Assembly: GCA_024409185.1 (NCBI GenBank)
Contig: JAKSUD010000021.1
Coordinates: 1-9,889 of the forward strand
DNA length: 9,889 nucleotides
Direction: 5' to 3'
Source of the DNA: an archaeon
GTDB taxonomy: Archaea > Methanobacteriota > Methanobacteria > Methanobacteriales > Methanobacteriaceae
Positions 1 through 6,986 of the stretch are shown here, piece by piece. The notes beneath the pieces were generated by a model, which saw only the letters and a list, made by a program, of their open reading frames with translations, had not been told where the DNA came from and searched no databases. The position numbers and the translations under genes were made by a program. How positions within the stretch are numbered: the stretch's first letter is position 1; every line of letters begins with the position of its first letter.

Positions 1-16
1 TTACAATTTTTAAAAT

Positions 17-25
17 TTTATATAA
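17..25 (+). promoter_or_regulatory. Putative TATA box for the glycosylase gene
   Basis: TTTATATAA lies about 70 bases before the ATG at 88. With the usual archaeal spacing of about 25 bases, transcription would start near 45-50 and leave a leader of about 40 bases. The surroundings are almost pure A/T, so a chance match is quite possible. Confidence 0.3.
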
Positions 26-87
26 AAATTTAATATTTAAAAAAGATATATTTTTGAGTAGTATATTATTAGATAATTTGTGATTTT

Positions 88-798
88 ATGAATTTTAATT
101 TGATTTATGATAAACTTATGGAAGAATATTCTCCTCAAGGGTGGTGGCCAATTATTTCCTATGATGGTTCTAACCCTACTAAAACAGGAGCTATTAAAGG
201 TTATCATCCTAAAGATTACACCTTTCCAAGAAATAAATCGGAACAATTTGAGATTATTATAGGTTCTATATTGACTCAAAATACTTCTTGGCCTTTTGTT
301 GAGAGTGCTTTAATTAATTTAAGTAAATTAGATTCATTTACTGAATTTTCTCCTAAGTTTATATTAGATTTAGCAAGTGGTGATGAAGAGCTATTTAAAG
401 AAGCTATTCGTCCTGCAGGTTATTTTAATCAAAAATTCAATTATCTTCAAAATATAGCTAATTTTTATATAGAATTAAATGGTAAAACACCTTCAAGAGA
501 AGAATTATTATCTATTAAAGGAGTAGGTAATGAAACAGCTGATTCTATTAGATTATATGCTTATGGTGAGAAAGAAATTATTGTAGATGCTTATTCTAAA
601 AGAATTTTCTCATATTTAGGTTATATTAATGAAAAAGATAGTTATATTAAAGTAAAAAATTTAATAGAGTCTAATTTTGAAGGTAATGTTGAAGATTATC
701 AAGAATTTCATGCATTAATTGTTGAGCATGCAAAAAGATATTATACAAAAAGACCATATGGTTTAAATGACAGAATATTATATGAATTTAAAATTTAA
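88..798 (+). CDS. Endonuclease III-like DNA glycosylase, MagIII type (HhH-GPD)
   Basis: This 236-residue protein belongs to the HhH-GPD superfamily of base-excision DNA glycosylases, which flip out and remove damaged bases. An N-terminal YSPQGWWP motif (residues 14-21) followed by GYHPKDY (38-44) is typical of the 'endonuclease III-related' branch that includes Helicobacter MagIII, a 3-methyladenine glycosylase. The helix-hairpin-helix is at about 141-155 (LLSIKGVGNETAD), and the catalytic Asp is most likely D167 in IIVDAYSKR. At the position where endonuclease III has its lyase Lys there is Glu (E149), so a monofunctional glycosylase without AP-lyase activity is expected. The protein has no cysteine at all, so the C-terminal 4Fe-4S cluster of Nth is absent. 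The start at 88 has only a weak GTGAT upstream; an in-frame Met at 118 would still keep YSPQGWWP. The family call is firm; the substrate is inferred. Confidence 0.85.
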   Translation: MNFNLIYDKLMEEYSPQGWWPIISYDGSNPTKTGAIKGYHPKDYTFPRNKSEQFEIIIGSILTQNTSWPFVESALINLSKLDSFTEFSPKFILDLASGDEELFKEAIRPAGYFNQKFNYLQNIANFYIELNGKTPSREELLSIKGVGNETADSIRLYAYGEKEIIVDAYSKRIFSYLGYINEKDSYIKVKNLIESNFEGNVEDYQEFHALIVEHAKRYYTKRPYGLNDRILYEFKI

Positions 799-858
799 GT
801 ATTTTATTTAATTATATTTAATTAATATTATTCATTAAAATTTAACAGAAGTGAAAGT

Positions 859-1854
859 ATGGAATTTCCAATAACTCGAATGAGAAGGTATAGAAAAAAC
901 TCTAAAATTAGAGATATTGTACGTGAAGTAAAAGTAAATAAAGAAGATTTAATTTATCCTATTTTTGTTAAAGAAGATTTAAAAGATGGGGAAAAAGAAG
1001 CTATTTCTACAATGCCTGGAGAATACAGATTCTCTTTAAATGACTGTGTAGAATATGCTAAAGAGCTTGAAGCTAAAGGTTTAAAATCAATCATTGTCTT
1101 TGGTCTTCCATCTCCTGAGAAGAAAGATGAAATAGGATCTCCTGCATTTGCTTCAACAGGAATTGTTCAAAGAACTGTTCGTAAATTAAAAGCAGAAACA
1201 AATCTTGTTGTTATTACTGATGTTTGTCTTTGTCAATACACTTCTCATGGTCATTGTGGACTTATAGAACCTAATGATGATACTGATTTTGGTGTGGAAA
1301 TTTTAAATGATGAATCTCTTGAATATTTAGCTAAAACTGCTTTATCTCATGCAGAAGCTGGTGCAGATATTGTGGCTCCTTCTGATATGATGGATGGTAG
1401 AATTCAAGCTATGAGAGATTTACTTGATGAAAATGGTTATACTAATACTATGATTATGTCTTATTCTGTTAAATTTGCATCTTCTTTCTATGCTCCATTT
1501 AGAGAAGCTGCTTGTTCTGCACCAGCGGCTGGAAATAGAAAATCCTATCAAATGGATCCTGCTAATGCTCGTGAAGCTATTAGAGAAGCTGAACTTGATG
1601 TTGTTGAAGGTGCTGACTTCTTGATGGTAAAACCTGCTCTTCCATATCTTGATATTATTAAATCTGTTAAAGATCAATTTATGTTACCTCTTGTAGCTTA
1701 TAATGTTAGTGGAGAATACTCTATGATTATGGCAGGTATTGAAAAAGGTTATTTGACTGAAGAATCTATAATGGAGTCTTTATTATCTATTAAAAGAGCT
1801 GGGGCTGATTTAATCATAACTAACTTTGCTCCTTATGCTTTAGATAAATTATAA
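859..1854 (+). CDS. hemB: Delta-aminolevulinic acid dehydratase (porphobilinogen synthase)
   Basis: HemB condenses two 5-aminolevulinate molecules to porphobilinogen, the first common step to sirohaem, corrinoids and coenzyme F430 in methanogens. The 331 residues are full family length. The zinc-binding cysteine motif [14 protein letters not shown] is at 121-134, with C123, C125 and C133 as ligands, so this is a zinc-type enzyme. Both Schiff-base lysines are present: K205 in [17 protein letters not shown] and K258 in [10 protein letters not shown]. The N-terminal TRMRRYRKN arm, used in octamer assembly, is also typical. The start is preceded by GAAGTGAAAGT, a modest ribosome binding site. The gene lies 60 bases after the glycosylase, in an A/T-only gap that could hold its own promoter, and is followed by a hairpin at 1860. 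No other haem gene is nearby. Nothing is broken. Confidence 0.97.
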   Translation: MEFPITRMRRYRKNSKIRDIVREVKVNKEDLIYPIFVKEDLKDGEKEAISTMPGEYRFSLNDCVEYAKELEAKGLKSIIVFGLPSPEKKDEIGSPAFASTGIVQRTVRKLKAETNLVVITDVCLCQYTSHGHCGLIEPNDDTDFGVEILNDESLEYLAKTALSHAEAGADIVAPSDMMDGRIQAMRDLLDENGYTNTMIMSYSVKFASSFYAPFREAACSAPAAGNRKSYQMDPANAREAIREAELDVVEGADFLMVKPALPYLDIIKSVKDQFMLPLVAYNVSGEYSMIMAGIEKGYLTEESIMESLLSIKRAGADLIITNFAPYALDKL

Positions 1855-1859
1855 TTTTT

Positions 1860-1881
1860 ATTTAAGTATTTTTACTTAAAT
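1860..1881 (+). terminator. Hairpin terminator after hemB
   Basis: Six bases past the hemB stop, ATTTAAGTA and TACTTAAAT form a perfect 9-bp stem around a TTTT loop. The following sequence (TTTAAATAATTTTTATTT) is T-rich. Archaea mainly terminate at oligo-T, so the hairpin may protect the 3' end rather than drive release. Confidence 0.5.
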
Positions 1882-1949
1882 TTTAAATAATTTTTATTTA
1901 ATTATTATTCAAACTTTAAATTAATCTTATATTTTATGATGGTGAAAAA

Positions 1950-2837
1950 ATGGAACCTAATGAAATAGCTAAATTAGCTCAAATTGCATCTGTACTTGAA
2001 GTTAGTGGTTATCCTAAACCAGGAAATGTTCACAGAACTCGTAATTTTGATGATATGGTCTTTGAAGACTTTATAATTAGTGGTGTTGTTATTGGAGACA
2101 CTATGAGAGAAGCTACTACTCAAGCTAAAACTATTGGTACTGATTATGATAAAGCAGAACTTGGTAAATTTATTCTTCAAGCTGTTAAAGAAACTGATAA
2201 ATGGATTGCTAATAATACAAATCTTGGTATTATGATGATGTGTGTCCCTATTGCATGTTCTGCCGCTATTAGTGATAGTTTTGATGAACTTCAATCAAAT
2301 GTAGGTATTTTGATGGATAATACTACTGTTGATGATGCAGTAAATCTCTATGATGCTATTAATATTGCAGATGCTGGTGGGATGGGAGATCAAGACGAGT
2401 TTGATGTAATGAGTGAAAAAGCTAAAGATGAGCTTAGAGCTAATAATCAAACTATGTATGATGTTCTTGAAATTTCAGCAGGATGGGATAGATTAGCAAG
2501 TGAACTCACTTCTTCAATGCCTGTTTGTTTTGATATTGGGTATCCTTGTTTCAGTAGTTTAAAAGAAGAATCAATTAATAAAGCTACTGTTTTAACATTT
2601 TTAACTATTTTATCCCAAATTCCAGATACTCTTATATCCCGTAAATATGGTGATGAAGTTGCACAAAATGTTTCAGATAAAGTTAAAGAATTATTAAAAT
2701 TCAAAGATGATGAAGATTTCTTAGTTAAACTTAATGAATTTGATGATTATCTTTATGAAAATAAATATAATCCAGGAACAACAGCTGATTTAACTGCAGC
2801 ATCTATTTTCATTAGCTATTTGGCTAATGGATTCTAA
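1950..2837 (+). CDS. Triphosphoribosyl-dephospho-CoA synthase-like protein (CitG/MdcB family)
   Basis: This 295-residue protein resembles the CitG/MdcB family, which makes 2'-(5''-triphosphoribosyl)-3'-dephospho-CoA, precursor of the prosthetic group of citrate lyase and malonate decarboxylase. The family marks seen are YPKPGNVHRTRNFDDM near the N-terminus (21-36), NTNLGIMMMCVPIACSAA (89-106, the NTHKG-like phosphate-binding region), GGMGDQDEFDV (143-153) and NPGTTADLTAASIFI near the C-terminus (274-288, matching the SADLLA region). The HRT and NLG forms differ from bacterial enzymes, as in other archaeal members whose role is not established. No citrate lyase, malonate decarboxylase or acyl-carrier gene is in the window, so the bacterial function should not be assumed; a nucleotide- or CoA-related transferase is the safe reading. 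A good GGTGA lies five bases before the ATG. The gene has its own A/T-rich upstream gap and is followed by several T-runs. Confidence 0.8.
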   Translation: MEPNEIAKLAQIASVLEVSGYPKPGNVHRTRNFDDMVFEDFIISGVVIGDTMREATTQAKTIGTDYDKAELGKFILQAVKETDKWIANNTNLGIMMMCVPIACSAAISDSFDELQSNVGILMDNTTVDDAVNLYDAINIADAGGMGDQDEFDVMSEKAKDELRANNQTMYDVLEISAGWDRLASELTSSMPVCFDIGYPCFSSLKEESINKATVLTFLTILSQIPDTLISRKYGDEVAQNVSDKVKELLKFKDDEDFLVKLNEFDDYLYENKYNPGTTADLTAASIFISYLANGF

Positions 2838-2849
2838 TTTTCATCTTTC

Positions 2850-2914
2850 TTTTTTTTATTTTACTTCTTAATTTTGCTTATTTTTTTAATTCATTATCTT
2901 CCTTATTTTTTTTT
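2850..2914 (+). terminator. Oligo-T terminator cluster after the CitG-like gene
   Basis: Runs of eight (2850-2857), seven (2881-2887) and nine (2906-2914) T residues follow the stop codon within 80 bases. Serial oligo-T tracts are the standard archaeal terminator, and this separates the upstream gene from the RNA candidate further on. Confidence 0.5.
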
Positions 2915-2921
2915 ATCTGGA

Positions 2922-3035
2922 AAATTGTTGTCATTTTGTAAAATTGTTTAAAGTTTATATATTTCTAATCTTTTTAAAAAATTGTTATTTGTTTAATAAA
3001 TTGATTTAATTTTGTTAAATTGTTTTTAAAGTATT
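2922..3035. repeat. Degenerate direct repeat with 19-base phasing (AAATTG core)
   Basis: AAATTGTT occurs at 2922, 2941, 2979 and 3017, and AAATTGAT at 2998. All spacings are multiples of 19 bases; the expected unit at 2960 is degenerate. Each unit is an AAATTG core plus a T-rich filler. It lies directly upstream of the TATA box of the RNA candidate, so it could be a protein-binding array, or only the trace of an old tandem repeat. In such an A/T-rich stretch part of the match is chance. Confidence 0.4.
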
Positions 3036-3054
3036 ATATTGCTTTTATTTTTAA

Positions 3055-3071
3055 CGAAAAGCTTTTATATT
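3055..3071 (+). promoter_or_regulatory. BRE and TATA box of the RNA candidate
   Basis: CGAAAAG (3055-3061) is a purine-rich BRE-like element, and TTTATATT (3064-3071) is a good archaeal TATA box. A start about 26 bases downstream of the TATA centre falls at about 3091-3095, which is where the first stem of the predicted RNA begins. The agreement of promoter spacing with RNA structure is the main support. Confidence 0.5.
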
Positions 3072-3092
3072 ACTTTGATTATACTATTAACT

Positions 3093-3332
3093 ATGTACAT
3101 GGCGTTACAGTTTTTAATATTTTCTTTTGATACTTGTTCATGTTTAATACTTCCCCTTGAAGTTTATCAACTCCCAATGATACTTCCCCTTGAAATATCT
3201 TAAAACATTGTTTAATTGTTTAGTCATGTACATTGTAGATGTTATGAGTCTCCTCCCTAAAAATTTTATTCAAATCTCTTTAACTTGTGAGTTATTATTT
3301 TGACTCATAATATCTACTTATTTTTTCTTTTT
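3093..3332 (+). ncRNA. Candidate structured small RNA with C-rich loops, family unknown
   Basis: This stretch of the 712-base gap has far more structure than its surroundings. ATGTACATGGC (3093-3103) pairs with GTCATGTACAT (3223-3233): 11 bp with one G-T. Directly after it, GTAGATGTTATGAGTC (3235-3250) pairs with GACTCATAATATCTAC (3302-3317): 16 bp with one G-T, around a 51-base loop that starts with TCCTCCC (3251-3257). Inside the first domain are two hairpins with the same CCCTT loop, ACTTC/GAAGT at 3149-3163 and GATAcTTC/GAAaTATC at 3179-3199, with a single-stranded CTCCC (3171-3175) between them. A BRE/TATA pair lies about 26 bases before, and T-runs follow the last stem at once. I do not recognise RNase P RNA, SRP RNA or a C/D-box RNA. 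A riboswitch or 5' leader for pheS is less likely because of the internal terminator. The C-rich loops suggest pairing to G-rich ribosome binding sites; that role is inference. Confidence 0.55.
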
Positions 3333-3338
3333 ACTTTT
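3318..3338 (+). terminator. T-run terminator of the RNA candidate
   Basis: Immediately after the 16-bp stem come T6 (3321-3326), T5 (3328-3332) and T4 (3335-3338). A stem followed by several U-runs is a convincing 3' end for an archaeal transcript. Confidence 0.5.
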
Positions 3339-3423
3339 CATCTTTTGATAGTTTTTAAATAATTTTTATAATTTTTATTTTAGTGCTGGTTTTACTTATT
3401 TTTAAAAAATATTTATTAATTAG

Positions 3424-3472
3424 TTTAAATATATATTATAATGTTATATAATTTATAAAAGTTCATTGAACT
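3424..3472 (+). promoter_or_regulatory. Putative pheS promoter with a 13-base palindrome
   Basis: Two TATA-like boxes lie upstream of pheS: TTTAAATATATA (3424-3435) and TTTATAAAA (3452-3460). The second would start transcription near 3480, leaving a leader of about 70 bases. AGTTCAtTGAACT (3460-3472), a perfect 6+1+6 palindrome, sits between that TATA box and the start, the usual place for an archaeal repressor site. The regulator is unknown. Confidence 0.35.
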
Positions 3473-3549
3473 ATTATTATAAATTTTATTCTTATAAATC
3501 TACAAATTATTTTAAATTTTTATTTATTAAAAATCCATCTGGTGTTTAG

Positions 3550-5097
3550 ATGAGTGACAATATTAATAAAATCATTAATGAATTACATATTTATGAAAAA
3601 AAATTATTAAAAGAGTTAGATCTTGATGAAAATGCTAGCCCTGATGAAATAGCTAAAAGAGCTGATTTAAATATTAAATCAGTTATGAGTGCTGCTGGAT
3701 CTCTTGCTTCTAAAGGCATTATTACTGTAGATAAAACTGTTGAAGAAAAATTCTCTTTAACTGATGCAGGAAAAGAATATGCTAAAATTGGCCTTCCTGA
3801 AAGACGTATTCTTAATGCTTTAAAAGATAAAAAAGAATTAGCTATGAAAGAATTAGCTAGTTTAGAGAATATTGAGAAAAAAGAGATTAATATTGCAATT
3901 GGTTGGTTAGTTCGTAAACATTGGGCTAAAATCGATAAAGGTGTAGTTAATATTACTGAAGTTGGTGAATCTTCTGTTGATAAATTAGGAAATGATGAAG
4001 ATTTATTAGCTATTTTCACTGAGAAAAAAGAATTATTAAAAGAATCTTTAACTGAAGATATGGCTAAAGGTTTAGCTGCACTTAAAGATAGAAAAAATTT
4101 AATTGCTGAAGATAAAACTACTACTCACAGTTTTAGATTAAATGATTTAGGTAAAGACATTTTAGCTGTTGGATTAACTTTTGAAGAGGAAGCTACTCAA
4201 CTTACTCATGAACAATTAAAAGATGGTTCTTGGGCTGATTTAAAATACCGACCTTATGATATTGATGTAGAATTCCCTAAAGTTTATGCAGGTAAAGGTC
4301 ACCCTTTAAGAAGAATTATTGATGAAATTCGTGAAATTTTCTTAAATATGGGATTTACTGAAGCTAATGGTAATGTTCTTGATTCTGCATTCTGGAACTT
4401 TGATGCTCTTTTCCAACCTCAAGATCATGCAGCAAGAGAAATGCAAGATACTTTCTATATGAAAAATCCTTTAACTTGTGATTTACCTGATGAAGTTATT
4501 GTTAATAGAGTAGCTACTGCTCATGAAGATGGTGGTGAAACTGAATCTGAAGGTTGGGGTTACAGTTGGGACCATGATGTTGCTCGTCAATCTGTACTTA
4601 GAACTCATACTACTGGTATTTCCACTAAATTCTTAGCTAATAATCAACCACCTATGAAAATGTTTTCTGTAGGTAGGGTATTTAGAAGAGAAACTATGGA
4701 TTATAAGCATTTACCTGAATTCCATCAAGTAGAAGGTTTAGTAGCTGCAGAAGGAATTAACTATCAAAACTTACTTGGAATTTTAAAAGAATTCTATAAA
4801 AAATTAGGATTTGAAGTAAGATTTAGACCTGCTTATTTCCCTTATACTTATCTTTCAACTGAATGTGAAGTTTATTTAGAAGAAAAAGAAAGCTGGATTG
4901 AACTTGGTGGTTCTGGAATGTTTAGACCTGAAGTTCTTAAACCTTTAGGAATTGATACTCCTGCTCTTGCATTTGGTTTAGGTATTGAAAGATTAGCTAT
5001 GATTAGATATGATATATCTGATATTAGATCACTTTATAAAAGTGATATCAAATGGTTAAGAGAACTTCCTTTAGAAGAAGGAGTTAAATTAGACTAG
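3550..5097 (+). CDS. pheS: Phenylalanyl-tRNA synthetase alpha subunit
   Basis: PheS is the catalytic subunit of the heterotetrameric class II PheRS, which charges tRNA-Phe in the cytoplasm. The 515 residues match the archaeal/eukaryotic form, with about 220 residues of winged-helix repeats at the N-terminus (recurring [13 protein letters not shown] and [13 protein letters not shown] wings) that contact tRNA. The catalytic core follows: motif 1 around [20 protein letters not shown] (250-269), motif 2 with [19 protein letters not shown] (373-391), and motif 3 with [14 protein letters not shown] (476-489). The ATP- and Phe-pocket residues R379, E390 and R481 appear present. GGTG six bases before the ATG acts as ribosome binding site, and no other start fits as well. 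The partner gene pheT is not adjacent, as is common in archaea. The stop codon is inside a terminator-like hairpin. Confidence 0.97.
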   Translation: MSDNINKIINELHIYEKKLLKELDLDENASPDEIAKRADLNIKSVMSAAGSLASKGIITVDKTVEEKFSLTDAGKEYAKIGLPERRILNALKDKKELAMKELASLENIEKKEINIAIGWLVRKHWAKIDKGVVNITEVGESSVDKLGNDEDLLAIFTEKKELLKESLTEDMAKGLAALKDRKNLIAEDKTTTHSFRLNDLGKDILAVGLTFEEEATQLTHEQLKDGSWADLKYRPYDIDVEFPKVYAGKGHPLRRIIDEIREIFLNMGFTEANGNVLDSAFWNFDALFQPQDHAAREMQDTFYMKNPLTCDLPDEVIVNRVATAHEDGGETESEGWGYSWDHDVARQSVLRTHTTGISTKFLANNQPPMKMFSVGRVFRRETMDYKHLPEFHQVEGLVAAEGINYQNLLGILKEFYKKLGFEVRFRPAYFPYTYLSTECEVYLEEKESWIELGGSGMFRPEVLKPLGIDTPALAFGLGIERLAMIRYDISDIRSLYKSDIKWLRELPLEEGVKLD

Positions 5098-5114
5098 TTT
5101 TTCTAGTTTAATTT
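5086..5114 (+). terminator. Hairpin overlapping the pheS stop codon
   Basis: AAATTAGACTAG (5086-5097) pairs with CTAGTTTAATTT (5103-5114) over 12 bp with one G-T, around a TTTTT loop. The left arm includes the last codons and the TAG stop of pheS. T-rich sequence follows (TTATTTTTTATT), making this a likely transcript end. Confidence 0.5.
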
Positions 5115-5216
5115 TTATTTTTTATTATTTTATTTAAGAATTTTTTAATTCTCTTTTTTTATTTTTATTTTTTACTTTTTAATTTTTTATAATTTTTATT
5201 TATTATTGGTGAGTTT

Positions 5217-5990
5217 ATGACTAATTACAGACTTATTTCATGGAATGTAAATGGAATTAGAGCAATTCATAAAAAAGGTTTCTTAGATTGGTTTGAAGGT
5301 GAAGATGTTGATATGCTTTGTTTACAAGAAACTAAAGCTCAAATTGACCAATTACCTAAAAAACTTGTTAATGTTCCGGATTATAATAGCTATTTTCATT
5401 CTGCAGAACGTAAAGGATATAGTGGAGTAGTCACTTATTCCTCTTTAGAACCAAATAATGTTTATGAAGGTATGGGTATTTCTAAATTTGATATTGAAGG
5501 TAGACTTCAAAGATTAGATTTTGATGATTTTACTCTTATTAATGTATACTATCCAAACGGTGGAAGTGGAGATGAAAGATTACACTATAAGCTTGAATTC
5601 TATGATGCATTTCTTGACTATGTCAATGATTTAAGAGACTCTGGATTTAATTTAGTGATATGTGGTGATTTAAACACTGCACATAAACCGATAGATCTAG
5701 CTAGACCTAAAGCTAATGAAGATGTTTCTGGTTTTTTACCTGTTGAACGTGAATGGGTAAGCAAATTTTTAGATAATGGTTATGTTGATACATTCCGTAT
5801 GTTTAATCAAGAAGGAGAAAATTATACTTGGTGGAGTTATAGAACAAAAGCTCGTGCTCGTAATGTTGGGTGGAGATTAGATTACTTCTTTGTTAATGAA
5901 GAATTTAAAGACAAAGTTAAAAAATCTTATATTCTTTCAGATGTTATGGGTTCTGATCATTGTCCAATTTGTTTAGAACTTGAAATTTAA
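5217..5990 (+). CDS. xthA: Exodeoxyribonuclease III / AP endonuclease (possible DNA-uridine endonuclease)
   Basis: This 257-residue Mg-dependent endonuclease/exonuclease/phosphatase-fold enzyme cuts DNA 5' of abasic sites and trims 3' ends in base excision repair. All family motifs are present: WNVNGIRA (9-16), LQETK with metal ligand E38, GYSGV (67-71), NVYYPNGG (109-116), CGDLNTAH with D151 and N153 (149-156), WRLDYFFV with D222 (219-226) and SDHCPI with D247/H248 (246-251). Length and key-residue numbering agree with Mth212 of Methanothermobacter, an ExoIII homologue known to nick directly at deoxyuridine; K125 lies in the matching loop. Whether this protein shares that activity cannot be read from sequence alone. 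GGTGAG four bases before the ATG supports the start. It is the last intact gene before a decayed region and may use its own promoter in the A/T gap after pheS. Confidence 0.95.
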   Translation: MTNYRLISWNVNGIRAIHKKGFLDWFEGEDVDMLCLQETKAQIDQLPKKLVNVPDYNSYFHSAERKGYSGVVTYSSLEPNNVYEGMGISKFDIEGRLQRLDFDDFTLINVYYPNGGSGDERLHYKLEFYDAFLDYVNDLRDSGFNLVICGDLNTAHKPIDLARPKANEDVSGFLPVEREWVSKFLDNGYVDTFRMFNQEGENYTWWSYRTKARARNVGWRLDYFFVNEEFKDKVKKSYILSDVMGSDHCPICLELEI

Positions 5991-6032
5991 TTTAATTAAA
6001 AATTTAAGTTCTATTTTATTTTTTAGATAATT

Positions 6033-6049
6033 ATATAACGCTGTTATAT
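6033..6049. terminator. Small palindrome between convergent xthA and the membrane-protein relic
   Basis: ATATAAC-GCT-GTTATAT forms a 7-bp stem with a 3-base loop, about 40 bases after xthA. T-rich sequence is nearby on both strands. It could be a bidirectional terminator between the convergent units, but the evidence is only its symmetry and place. Confidence 0.25.
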
Positions 6050-6076
6050 TATATTTTAAAAAAATATAGAAAATAT

Positions 6077-6205
6077 TTATGAAAATAATTTATCTTCTAA
6101 TAATTCTCCATTATTAAGTGCTTTTGCAGATTTATAAGCATCATACATGCTATAAATCCATACAATGAACCATAATAAAAATCCAATATAAATTGCAATT
6201 AATTC
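6077..6205 (-). pseudogene. C-terminal relic of a small membrane protein
   Basis: On the minus strand 42 codons read cleanly into a TAA stop: a hydrophobic helix (ELIAIYIGFLLWFIVWIY) followed by a polar tail (SMYDAYKSAKALNNGE, then LLEDKLFS). The helix-then-YDAYKSAK pattern looks like the end of a small archaeal membrane protein in which a tail leaves a transmembrane hairpin. There is no start codon with a ribosome binding site: a TAA in frame stands directly upstream of the first Glu codon, and nothing similar continues beyond it. I therefore read it as the surviving 3' end of a lost gene. The family is not known to me. Confidence 0.5.
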
Positions 6206-6257
6206 TTAATAAAAAAGGAAATTTGAGGAATTATCAGAGGAAACAATAAAAGGGGGA

Positions 6258-6664
6258 ATGATTTTTTTAAAAAGTTAAGGAAGAAAATATTGATGAATGT
6301 TTTAATTCTTTTAAAGACTTCTTTGAATACTGTGATTACGGTGGTTTAAGCGAATATGCTATAAATATATGAGCAGTTTTTATGAGATAATAAGAAAATT
6401 ACTGAGGAAAATCTAAGAAAATTTAGATTATCTATTTTAACACAAGATAAAGAATATGTTCAATATTTTAAGGATTTACATAAAATAGAAGTAATAAAAC
6501 TATAAAATTGTTATAAAACAATATACTGATATATTGAATTTATTACCTGTAATGAAGCCAAATCAGAACAAGGAAATTATATTCATAAAGGAAGGATAAT
6601 TTTGGCAAAGAAAAAATATGTTATAGATGCTTATGTTGAAGATACTGTACTTAAAGAGGAGTAA
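6258..6664 (+). pseudogene. Decayed reading frame, unknown family
   Basis: A protein-like trace runs along the plus strand in pieces. ATG at 6258 gives MIFLKS and stops; dropping one A from the run at 6269-6273 would continue into an open stretch at 6274-6372 with ENIDECFNSFKDFFEYCDY and GGLSEYAINI. A second frame from 6371 to 6664 contains ITEENLRKFRLSILTQDKEY, VQYFKDLHKIEVIKL and RIILAKKKYVIDAYVEDTVL, broken by stops at 6383 (TGA), 6503 (TAA) and 6527 (TGA). The residue mix (Asp/Glu/Lys with regular hydrophobics) differs from random A/T translation, so at least one real gene once stood here. It may be more than one gene. I do not recognise the family. TTG at 6602 behind GGAAGGATAATT could start a 20-codon piece, too short to credit. 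Confidence 0.35.
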
Positions 6665-6669
6665 ATCAC

Positions 6670-6786
6670 GTGCTTAAATCTATTGGTTTAAAAATACTTG
6701 AGGAATTCTTTCAACTTGATGGTTATAATATAATAGGATACTGGTCATTTATACCTCATAAAATAAAAGAATTAGATAAACCATAA
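6670..6786 (+). CDS. Small open reading frame or gene fragment, 38 residues
   Basis: A GTG at 6670 is preceded at eight bases by GAGGAG (6656-6661), one of the strongest ribosome binding sites in the window, and opens 38 codons containing LKSIGLKILEEFFQLDGYN and IIGYWSFIPHKIKELDKP. The amphipathic start and aromatic end look protein-like. It begins five bases after the stop of the preceding relic. It could be a real small protein, or another shard of the same decayed gene after a frameshift. No family is recognised, and the decayed neighbours favour a fragment. Confidence 0.25.
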   Translation: MLKSIGLKILEEFFQLDGYNIIGYWSFIPHKIKELDKP

Positions 6787-6843
6787 AAATTAGTTTTATC
6801 ATGTCTTTAAGGTCAAATAGTGGTTTTATCACATTAGAAATTT

Positions 6844-6984
6844 TTAGTTCAATTTTAAAAAATCAAAAGCACCATCAATAATAAAGGATGCAAAATACAT
6901 AAGTTGAAATTCTTACTCCATTTCTTAAATTTCTCTACCCATATCACTTAAAATAGAATAATTCTAAATATATTGAATATGGGT
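6844..6984 (-). pseudogene. Possible relic of a winged-helix regulator
   Basis: Read on the minus strand in one frame, this stretch gives NYSILSDMGREI, then a stop, EME, a stop, then EFQLMYFASFIIDGAFDFLK and a final stop at 6844. The SDMGREI-EME pattern is like the turn where the wing of an archaeal winged-helix regulator passes into its last helix (compare LTDLGREI). The two internal TAA codons (6925, 6913) replace positions where Lys or Gln codons would fit by one base change, and a TAG stands upstream at 6964. The match is short, so the family assignment is tentative. Confidence 0.22.
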
Positions 6985-6986
6985 AT

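Noticed and set aside
1420..1677. 85-codon open frame antisense to hemB
   Set aside because: Lies wholly inside a certain gene; the composition is a mirror of hemB codons and no start signal is seen.
1974..2704. Two open frames (106 and 85 codons) antisense to the CitG-like gene
   Set aside because: Shadows of a gene with clear family motifs on the plus strand.
3093..3332. RNase P RNA or SRP RNA
   Set aside because: The conserved P4 core of RNase P and the helix 8 motif of SRP RNA are not seen, and the 5' and 3' ends do not pair with each other.
3591..4019. 142-codon open frame antisense to pheS
   Set aside because: Ser/Leu-rich mirror of the Lys/Glu-rich N-terminal region of pheS; no ribosome binding site.
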